Part shown: in pieces, positions 1 to 4,310 of the stretch
Layout of the letters: every line of letters starts with the position of its first letter
How positions within the stretch are numbered: the first letter of the stretch is position 1
Assembly (NCBI GenBank): GCA_035943935.1
Contig: DASZBR010000009.1
Location: 1-9,242 of the forward strand
Reading direction: 5' to 3'
Origin: DASZBR01 sp035943935
Lineage (GTDB): Bacteria; Pseudomonadota; Gammaproteobacteria; DASZBR01
DNA: 9,242 bases
Notes under the pieces: model-generated
Told to the model about the DNA's origin: nothing
Seen by the model: the letters and a program-made list of their open reading frames with translations, nothing else
The model's database searches: none
Program-made: the position numbers and the translations under genes

Positions 1-77
1 TGATATATCGTTTTCTCACCTGTAATTGCCAACTTTACTGCTTCAGCTCTAAACGCTTTGTCGTAACTCGTTCTCAT
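1..77 (-). CDS. IS3-family transposase OrfA, N-terminal fragment (runs off the window)
   Basis: Reading leftwards from an ATG at 77-75, the first 25 codons begin MRTSYDKAFRAEAVKLAI. This is the typical opening of IS3/IS911-type OrfA proteins, which continue into a helix-turn-helix DNA-binding domain and are joined to the catalytic OrfB by programmed -1 frameshifting. A good ribosome-binding site (GAGGTG on the minus strand, about 4 bases upstream of the ATG) supports this start. The frame is open to the window edge with no stop, so it is a partial gene only because of the window. Whether the whole IS is intact cannot be seen. Confidence 0.75.
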   Translation of the reverse strand, partial: MRTSYDKAFRAEAVKLAITGEKTIY

Positions 78-87
78 ATAACACCTC

Positions 88-112
88 ATTTGATTGCTGC
101 AGTTTATCAAAT
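88..112. repeat. Inverted repeat in the IS leader (ATTTGAT / ATCAAAT)
   Basis: Perfect 7-base arms ATTTGAT (88-94) and ATCAAAT (106-112) surround an 11-base centre containing CTGCAG. It lies between the IS terminus and the OrfA ribosome-binding site. It could be a regulatory site or hairpin limiting transposase expression, but it may also be chance in AT-rich DNA. Confidence 0.3.
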
Positions 113-115
113 TTA

Positions 116-141
116 GTGTCCACTTTTACCGAGGCAGACCA
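116..141 (-). repeat. Putative IS3-type terminal inverted repeat
   Basis: On the minus strand this segment starts TGGTCT and ends in AGTGGACAC. Its layout, with the AGTGGACAC core about 17 bases in from the tip, matches my recollection of IS3-group ends. It lies about 40 bases upstream of the OrfA start, as expected for a left end. Only one end is visible, so the inverted partner cannot be checked. Confidence 0.5.
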
Positions 142-158
142 GTTCGTTAGTTACGCCG

Positions 159-175
159 AAAGGAAGTCTTCCTTT
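159..175. repeat. 17-bp palindrome AAAGGAAGTCTTCCTTT
   Basis: Arms AAAGGAAG (159-166) and CTTCCTTT (168-175) are perfect inverted repeats around a single central T. It lies 18 bases inside the inferred IS junction and 13 bases before the ATG at 189. If the region is non-coding it could be an operator. If, as seems likelier, it is the interior of a truncated gene (the frame is open here), it may have no regulatory role. Confidence 0.35.
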
Positions 176-188
176 AAATAGTGCCACC

Positions 189-989
189 ATGCGTTTATTT
201 GAGCATGACGTTCCTTTATTGTTTGACTGTAAATCAACAGATGGTTTCACGCCTTTTTACTTCTTCCATGTTTGCGATGATGAGGACATTCGTCGTGATG
301 CTATACATTGGTACGAATGGGCGCATGAAATGAATAAGTGCTACAGGGACAATAGGGATAATAAATCTAAAGTAAGACTGATTAAAGCAGGAGACGTAAA
401 ACTTGATGCTGCTTTGCAGTATGAATTTCAAAGAAGCCCTCAAGATTTTGACTTTATACAACAGGTGATTGCACTCTGTGGACTTCGTTGTCCTGATATC
501 TTAAATCTTGTTAAAAATAATATTCTTGCTGTTATGGAAGCAAATCACATTCCATTATTGAAATGCCTTGTTTCGGAAGGTTTGATTACGGATATTGAAA
601 AGCCTGATCTTATTAGTCTCAGTATCATTGGGTTTTTATTCGAAGCAGGGTGCAGCAAGGATTTGGCCTGTTTGCTAAAAGATAAAGATCTTTATGTTTT
701 ACGTAGGGAGTTAAGCAATTTTGTCTGTCAGTGGAGTGTGGCAGTCGTGGTTGGTCGTGTCAGTGTTAATCAAGCATTAACTCAACATTTAGGAAGTGTG
801 GATAGCTTTTTAGCCAATGAAATACGACGACAGGATGCGCGAAGCATCAGAGAGCTGATTAAAATATGGATGTTTAAAAGCGAAGAGACTCAGTTGGGGA
901 CTGTTCCTGCAGAAATACTTTATAATAATATTATTGAAAAGAATTTTTCAGTGAGCCGGAAAGAACCATTAGTTCCAAGAAGAGGGTAA
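189..989 (+). CDS. Unrecognised protein, probably 5'-truncated by the IS
   Basis: I do not recognise this 266-residue protein. It has no signal peptide or membrane segment. It is rich in short leucine/isoleucine helices (for example IQQVIALCGL near 90-100, and 105-165), faintly like a degenerate helical-repeat protein such as an ankyrin-type effector, but no repeat can be aligned with confidence. The C-terminus is basic (VPRRG). The ATG at 189 has no ribosome-binding site at a normal distance. The same frame is open upstream without a stop back to 117, across the inferred IS junction at 141, with codons reading SLVTPKGSLPLNSAT directly before the Met. This suggests that the visible part is the 3' portion of a longer gene cut by the IS, which may not be translated. 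The stop is 7 bases from the next gene, so the two were probably co-transcribed. Confidence 0.55.
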   Translation: MRLFEHDVPLLFDCKSTDGFTPFYFFHVCDDEDIRRDAIHWYEWAHEMNKCYRDNRDNKSKVRLIKAGDVKLDAALQYEFQRSPQDFDFIQQVIALCGLRCPDILNLVKNNILAVMEANHIPLLKCLVSEGLITDIEKPDLISLSIIGFLFEAGCSKDLACLLKDKDLYVLRRELSNFVCQWSVAVVVGRVSVNQALTQHLGSVDSFLANEIRRQDARSIRELIKIWMFKSEETQLGTVPAEILYNNIIEKNFSVSRKEPLVPRRG

Positions 990-996
990 GAGACTC

Positions 997-1533
997 ATGA
1001 ATCGCAATGGTATATATTTAATTTTCTGGTTACTGCTGTTTCCAGTTTCCGCATTTGCCAATCAATATGTTCCTGCTTTAGTCGGCGGACTTAATATTCT
1101 CCAGATTAATCAGTGTAAACAAAAGTATGAATATGTGTGTTCTACGCCATGGAAATGTTTGCACAAAAAACAAATGGCAAAAGATAAGTCGTGCATACAG
1201 GCGACAAAAATTGTATCGCTGACCTATTATCTTCCGACAGAGATAAAAAAATATGGAGCCGTTACAGTATTCTATGTCACGTTCCCGGCAGATGGTGGTG
1301 AGATTTATTATATGGTCGATTCAAAGGGATATTTAATTAAAGCCAAGGGTGAACATTTTCCAGCGAGTCATATTTTGCCGAATAAAAATCAGCAATTGAT
1401 TTTTAAACATGCACACAAAGACTGTATGGCGTGTGAAGTGGTTGCACTTGAAAAGGTGGTGTATGAATTTAATCCGCAGGGTGTTTATCTTCGCAACAAA
1501 CTAGGGGAAATTCAAAATGAAAGAAAAGATTGA
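997..1533 (+). CDS. Exported cysteine-containing protein of unknown function
   Basis: I do not recognise this 178-residue protein. Its N-terminus is a classical Sec signal peptide: Asn/Arg start, hydrophobic core IYLIFWLLLFPV, and an AxA site with likely cleavage after Ala21 (AFA|NQ). There is no lipobox, so a soluble periplasmic or secreted product is expected. The mature part has six cysteines (40, 48, 54, 66, 143, 146), including a CMAC pair, an even number that fits disulfide bonding. The middle (about 73-125) alternates hydrophobic and polar residues like a small beta-sheet domain, and the tail is charged. It starts 7 bases after the preceding gene, and its last 17 bases overlap the following nucleosidase-like gene in another frame, so the three are probably co-transcribed. 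The ribosome-binding site is modest (GAGGG or AAGAG within 12 bases). Confidence 0.7.
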   Translation: MNRNGIYLIFWLLLFPVSAFANQYVPALVGGLNILQINQCKQKYEYVCSTPWKCLHKKQMAKDKSCIQATKIVSLTYYLPTEIKKYGAVTVFYVTFPADGGEIYYMVDSKGYLIKAKGEHFPASHILPNKNQQLIFKHAHKDCMACEVVALEKVVYEFNPQGVYLRNKLGEIQNERKD

Positions 1534-2290
1534 TTATGGCATTTTAACCGCAGTACCAAAAGAAATAACTGAATATCTTCATGCGTGTCAGGATGTAAAA
1601 ACTGAATGCATTGGAATAGTTGAATATACGATTGGCACATTATGTGGAAAGCGAGTTGCGATGATTTCAACCGGTATTGGCACAACATGCGCTGCTGCTG
1701 TGATGGCACATCTTGTAACGCACTTTCATCCTAAAGCAGTATTTTTTACGGGAACAGCGGCAGGCATTGCAGATAATCTTCAGCAAGGTGATATCGTTGT
1801 TGGAACACAAGCCTATGAAGTTGAACTCTATGATTTAATTGAAGGTTGTAAAGGTACGCCTTATAACAAAGATAATTATTTAATCCATTCTTTTAAGAAA
1901 GAAATTCAGCCAAACATTTATCCCGGCGACGCTGATTTGCTAAAATTAGCCAATAGTTTATCTAATCAATTTCAAGAAAATGCTTTACATAATGGTGTGC
2001 CATCTGTTGCTAAATTGCATATGGGTTTATTGGCAACCATTAATCATTTTCCACTGAAATCAGAATTGTATTTCCCTCTAAAAAATAAAGGTACTGTTGC
2101 TGTCTCAATGGAAGGATCGGCAATCTATCAAACCAGCTGGCTGCTTGATACACCTAGCTTAATTGTGCGTGGCATCAGTAATATTTACACAGAGGATGGA
2201 CGAAATTCTAATACAAAAACATCAGAAATTGCGCTTGCATCCGGAAATGCAGCAAAGTTTGTGATGAATATATTGAGTGCATTAAAATAA
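1517..2290 (+). CDS. MTA/SAH-nucleosidase-like protein (PNP/UDP phosphorylase superfamily) with Asp-to-Asn change
   Basis: This 257-residue protein has the layout of the nucleosidase branch of the PNP/UDP phosphorylase fold, which cleaves the N-glycosidic bond of nucleosides such as methylthioadenosine or S-adenosylhomocysteine. Visible motifs are GILTAVPKEI with Glu16 matching the catalytic Glu12 of E. coli MTAN, STGIG (51-55), FFTGTAAGIADNLQQGDIVV (76-95), and VSMEG with the ribose-binding Met198-Glu199. The motif that usually reads R-A-I-S-D is RGISN (218-222), so the proton-donor Asp is Asn222. Asn here inactivates adenine-specific MTAN enzymes, whereas 6-oxopurine-specific phosphorylases use Asn. 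The protein may therefore be inactive or prefer a hypoxanthine/guanine-type base. A good AGGGG site lies 9 bases upstream of the start. The last codons and stop coincide with the start of the duplicated maf tail. The assignment to the superfamily is firm, the substrate is not. Confidence 0.82.
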   Translation: MKEKIDYGILTAVPKEITEYLHACQDVKTECIGIVEYTIGTLCGKRVAMISTGIGTTCAAAVMAHLVTHFHPKAVFFTGTAAGIADNLQQGDIVVGTQAYEVELYDLIEGCKGTPYNKDNYLIHSFKKEIQPNIYPGDADLLKLANSLSNQFQENALHNGVPSVAKLHMGLLATINHFPLKSELYFPLKNKGTVAVSMEGSAIYQTSWLLDTPSLIVRGISNIYTEDGRNSNTKTSEIALASGNAAKFVMNILSALK

Positions 2291-2347
2291 TTCAGCACCT
2301 TCATTCATCAACATCGTCGTCAACGCAATCAACGGTAACCCCAAAAT
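2281..2347 (-). pseudogene. Duplicated 3'-end fragment of a maf/yceF gene (direct repeat, left copy)
   Basis: Read on the minus strand this stretch encodes LGLPLIALTTMLMNEG and then AELF plus a stop (stop complement at 2282-2284). It matches the last 21 codons of the intact Maf protein, differing only at A/T, M/I and A/V. By hand count 55 of 67 bases agree with 3415-3481, and most differences are at third codon positions. Homology stops at 2347, where a T/A-rich tract begins, so the rest of the gene is absent. It has the same orientation as the intact maf, so the two form a direct repeat around the rhuM-fic gene. It also supplies the nucleosidase gene's last two codons and stop. Confidence 0.88.
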
Positions 2348-2363
2348 TTTTTTTGAAAAAATT
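2345..2363. repeat. AT-only inverted repeat beside the maf fragment junction
   Basis: Arms AATTTTTT (2345-2352) and AAAAAATT (2356-2363) are perfect around TTG. With no G:C pairs a hairpin would be weak, so a Rho-independent terminator is unlikely. The A- and T-tracts sit just upstream of the putative rhuM-fic promoter and could act as a bent, UP-element-like region. They also mark the right edge of the duplicated maf tail. Confidence 0.35.
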
Positions 2364-2374
2364 AACAAAAGAGT

Positions 2375-2404
2375 TTGATTAAATTGAAATGCATTTGTTA
2401 CACT
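2375..2404 (+). promoter_or_regulatory. Putative sigma-70 promoter of the rhuM-fic gene
   Basis: TTGATT (2375-2380) and TACACT (2399-2404) are separated by 18 bases, placing a start of transcription near 2411, about 25 bases before the ATG. The upstream DNA is AT-only. An independent promoter fits a gene that arrived as a self-contained unit. This is called by eye from the consensus. Confidence 0.5.
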
Positions 2405-2435
2405 AGCTTCGAATAATTACCCAAGGAGTTACATC

Positions 2436-3398
2436 ATGTCTGAAGTTGTCATTTACAAAGCTAAAGATGGTCATATTCAACTCGATGTGAGCATTTCCAA
2501 TGAAACAGTATGGCTTTCCCAGCAACAACTCGCTGTCCTATTCGGAACCAAACGGCAAGCTATAACAAAACACCTCAAAAACATATTCAATTCACGTGAA
2601 CTCAACGAAGATACGACGTGTTCCATTTTGGAACACATGGGGGCTAAAGGTGCCAGAAGTTACAAAACAAAATACTATAATCTGGATGCTACTTTATCTG
2701 TTGGGTATCGTGTCAATTCCTCAAAAGCCACTCAATTCAGGATATGGGCCACCACAGTATTAAAAGAACATCTTATACGAGGTTATACGACGTATGAAAA
2801 ACGTCTGGCTGAACGAGGTATAAAAGAGCTCCAACAGTCCGTTGAATTACTCCAAAAAACGTTAACTCGCCATGAACTCGTGAATGATATTGGCGCTGAA
2901 ACTATTCAGCTCATCATGAGCTATTCAAAAACGTGGCATCTACTTTTAGCTTACGACGAGGGAAAGTTGCCTTTACCTCCAAAAGGGAAGAAGCCCCTTA
3001 ATTCTTTGGATTACCATGCGGCTGTCAAAGCAATTGCTCAGTTGAAGTTTGATCTCAGTTCTCGTTATGAATCCAGTGAATTATTTGGTAATGAACGAGA
3101 AAAAGGTCTTCAAAGTATTCTCGGCAATATTGAACAAACATTCGGTGGAAAAATGCTTTATTCAACGGCAGAAGAGCGTGCGGCTCATTTGCTCTATTTT
3201 GTTATTAAAGATCACCCATTTACAGACGGTAACAAACGTATTGCGTGTTTGATGTTCTTAATTTATCTCAAGTTACAGAACCGAGTGATTAAGCTGAATG
3301 AGAATGGATTGGTAGCGTTAGCATTATTAGTTGCTGAGAGTAATCCATCACAAAAAGATATGATGGTACGTTTAATCGTTAATTTGCTTGTGGATTAA
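2436..3398 (+). CDS. RhuM-family / Fic-Doc domain fusion protein
   Basis: This 320-residue protein joins two domains. Residues 1-120 are RhuM-type: a helix-turn-helix-like WLSQQQLAVLFGTKRQAITK (26-45), then YYNLDATLSVGYRVN and TQFRIWATTVLKEHLIRGY, the conserved RhuM signature. After a helical linker, residues about 185-315 form a Fic/Doc domain with HPFTDGNKRIA (260-270), keeping the catalytic His260, acidic Asp264, Asn266 and Arg268. The second Arg of AMP-transferring Fic enzymes (HxFxxGNxRxxR) is Cys271. Doc kinase toxins also lack that Arg, so nucleotide transfer to a protein target is likely but its chemistry is open. A strong AAGGAG lies 7 bases before the ATG. No Phd-like or other antitoxin gene is adjacent. 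The gene lies alone between two maf 3' ends. RhuM is named from a Salmonella pathogenicity island gene, and the fusion is widespread in mobile regions. Confidence 0.92.
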   Translation: MSEVVIYKAKDGHIQLDVSISNETVWLSQQQLAVLFGTKRQAITKHLKNIFNSRELNEDTTCSILEHMGAKGARSYKTKYYNLDATLSVGYRVNSSKATQFRIWATTVLKEHLIRGYTTYEKRLAERGIKELQQSVELLQKTLTRHELVNDIGAETIQLIMSYSKTWHLLLAYDEGKLPLPPKGKKPLNSLDYHAAVKAIAQLKFDLSSRYESSELFGNEREKGLQSILGNIEQTFGGKMLYSTAEERAAHLLYFVIKDHPFTDGNKRIACLMFLIYLKLQNRVIKLNENGLVALALLVAESNPSQKDMMVRLIVNLLVD

Positions 3399-3414
3399 GT
3401 GAGGTGATGCCTGT

Positions 3415-3481
3415 ATTAAAATAACTCAACACCTTCGTTAATTAACATCGTCGTTAATGTTATTAACGGCAACCCCAATAT
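3415..3481 (-). repeat. Direct repeat, right copy (3' end of intact maf)
   Basis: This is the 3' end of the intact maf gene, repeated imperfectly at 2281-2347 with an offset of 1,134 bases. The match begins essentially at the maf stop codon (ATTAAAATAA in both copies) and ends at the Ile172 codon. Together the copies flank a unit carrying the rhuM-fic gene and its promoter. Confidence 0.88.
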
Positions 3482-3994
3482 CGCTGTCGGATCGCTACTT
3501 TCTAGTTGAGTAAATAACGCCATTCCTAACCCTTCAGCTTTAATACTTCCAGCACAGTGAAGCGGATTATCGCGGCGAATATATTCGCGAATAATTTCAT
3601 CAGATAATTCTCTAAAATAAACGCGAGTATAAATTACATTAGATTGGAATTTTTTTGTTTCAGTATTTAATAAGCAAATAGCTGTGTGGGAGTCTATATA
3701 TTTATTACTAATAAGCTTGAGTTGTTGCGTAGCATTCTCGACAGTTTCGGGTTTATCTAGTCTGGTATCACCACAAAAGATAACTTGGTCGGACCCAATG
3801 ATTAAAGCGTCAGGATATTTGGACTGAAATACTTGGGCTTTTTTGATAGCTAATCTCAGGGCTAAATCAGCTGGTTTTTCATGGGGCAGGGGAGTCTCGT
3901 CGACGTCGGGTGAATGGCTTTCGAACGGCAATTCCAGTCTGGCTAAGAGACTTCGGCGGGATAATGAGCTGGACGCTAAAATGATCGCTTTCAT
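3416..3994 (-). CDS. yceF: Maf/YceF-type nucleoside triphosphate pyrophosphatase (probable 7-methyl-GTP pyrophosphatase)
   Basis: This 192-residue protein hydrolyses a non-canonical nucleoside triphosphate to the monophosphate and pyrophosphate in the cytoplasm, a house-cleaning role. It matches E. coli YceF closely: ILASSSLSRRSLLARL (5-20), PDVDETP (29-35), IIGSDQV (65-71) with catalytic Asp69, KPET (81-84), and HCAGSIKAEGLG (146-157), the YceF-specific form rather than the YhdE (dTTP/UTP) form. YceF is reported to act on 7-methyl-GTP, so that substrate is inferred. Length is normal. The start has AGGA about 4 bases upstream. It is divergent from rpoZ (58 bases apart) and convergent with rhuM-fic (17 bases apart). 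Its last 21 codons plus stop are the repeat that also occurs at 2281-2347, so this tail may have been replaced or restored during an integration event. The reading frame is intact. Confidence 0.93.
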   Translation of the reverse strand: MKAIILASSSLSRRSLLARLELPFESHSPDVDETPLPHEKPADLALRLAIKKAQVFQSKYPDALIIGSDQVIFCGDTRLDKPETVENATQQLKLISNKYIDSHTAICLLNTETKKFQSNVIYTRVYFRELSDEIIREYIRRDNPLHCAGSIKAEGLGMALFTQLESSDPTAILGLPLITLTTMLINEGVELF

Positions 3995-4018
3995 ATTCCT
4001 ATTCTATCCCGCTATAAT
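3990..4018 (+). promoter_or_regulatory. Putative sigma-70 promoter of the rpoZ-spoT operon
   Basis: A perfect TATAAT (4013-4018) is preceded at 17 bases by TTCATA (3990-3995, four of six consensus bases). Transcription would start near 4025, about 28 bases before the rpoZ ATG. The -35 region overlaps the start codon of the divergent maf gene, so RNA polymerase bound here could interfere with maf expression. Confidence 0.6.
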
Positions 4019-4028
4019 GGAATGTCAC
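4001..4028 (-). promoter_or_regulatory. Possible divergent promoter for maf/yceF
   Basis: On the minus strand GTGACA (4028-4023) and TAGAAT (4006-4001) are 16 bases apart. A start of transcription would fall at about the A of the maf ATG (3994), giving a nearly leaderless message that omits the AGGA site. It overlaps the rpoZ promoter. This is weak by-eye evidence, and a different upstream start is possible. Confidence 0.25.
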
Positions 4029-4052
4029 GTTTATTAATACTCCGGAGAGAAC

Positions 4053-4310
4053 ATGGCCCGTATAACCGTAGAAGATTGCTTGCAATTTGTAGAGAACCGA
4101 TTTGAATTGGTGCTCATAGGAGCGAAGCGTGCGCGCCAGCTTGCTATGACAGCCGTTGAGCCACGTGTGCCGTGGGATCACGACAAACCAACCGTGGTTG
4201 CGTTGCGCGAAATCGCTGCTGGTTTCACTAAATTTGAAGATTTTAAAGAAGAAGCATTGGAGAAAAAACACCAGCCGCGTCGGGAAGCTGATGATATTCA
4301 AGACTTTTAG
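4053..4310 (+). CDS. rpoZ: DNA-directed RNA polymerase subunit omega
   Basis: This 85-residue protein is the omega subunit, which binds the beta' subunit and aids polymerase assembly. In proteobacteria it also helps form one of the (p)ppGpp-binding sites. The sequence shows the family signature MARITVEDCLQFVENRFEL, then GAKRARQLA (23-31), PWDHDKPTVVALREIAAG (40-57), and a charged tail (66-85) as in other gammaproteobacteria. A ribosome-binding site GGAG lies 5 bases before the ATG, and a TATAAT box lies 34 bases upstream. Its 3' end overlaps the likely start of spoT by 20 bases in another frame, suggesting translational coupling between a (p)ppGpp-binding subunit and the enzyme that sets (p)ppGpp level. 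In enterobacteria gmk precedes rpoZ, while here the divergent maf gene occupies that side. Confidence 0.97.
   Translation: MARITVEDCLQFVENRFELVLIGAKRARQLAMTAVEPRVPWDHDKPTVVALREIAAGFTKFEDFKEEALEKKHQPRREADDIQDF

Larger units (their letters stand above)
1..141 (-). mobile_element. End of an IS3-family insertion sequence (partial)
   Basis: The left edge of the window holds the 5' end of an IS on the minus strand: a terminal-repeat-like segment (116-141), a leader, then the beginning of a transposase OrfA reading leftwards out of the window. The terminal segment read on the minus strand begins TGGTCT and contains AGTGGACAC, which resembles the ends of IS3-group elements as I remember them. The end is set at 141 by that comparison and by the TG...CA rule of IS3-family termini. 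The other end, OrfB and any target duplication lie outside the window, so the boundary could be off by a few bases. Confidence 0.7.

Noticed and set aside
183..191. gccaccATG, a perfect-looking eukaryotic Kozak context
   Set aside because: The surroundings are clearly bacterial. The match is short and most simply chance at an internal Met of a truncated gene.
2343..2363. Rho-independent terminator after the nucleosidase gene
   Set aside because: The inverted repeat contains no G:C pairs and a 3-base loop, so the stem would be too weak. It was listed only as an AT-rich repeat.
2943..2966. YDEG in the RhuM-Fic protein (residues 173-176) as a Fic inhibitory motif
   Set aside because: The [S/T]xxxE[G/N] pattern needs Ser or Thr four residues before the Glu, and Leu is present, so no self-inhibitory helix can be claimed.
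3049..3252. Small plus-strand ORF inside the rhuM-fic gene
   Set aside because: It is an out-of-frame shadow of the conserved Fic domain, with no family resemblance of its own.
4156..4290. Upstream extension of the spoT frame into rpoZ (start at 4156)
   Set aside because: The extra 45 residues overlap rpoZ almost entirely, have no similarity to SpoT N-termini, and a later in-frame ATG at 4291 fits the family length.
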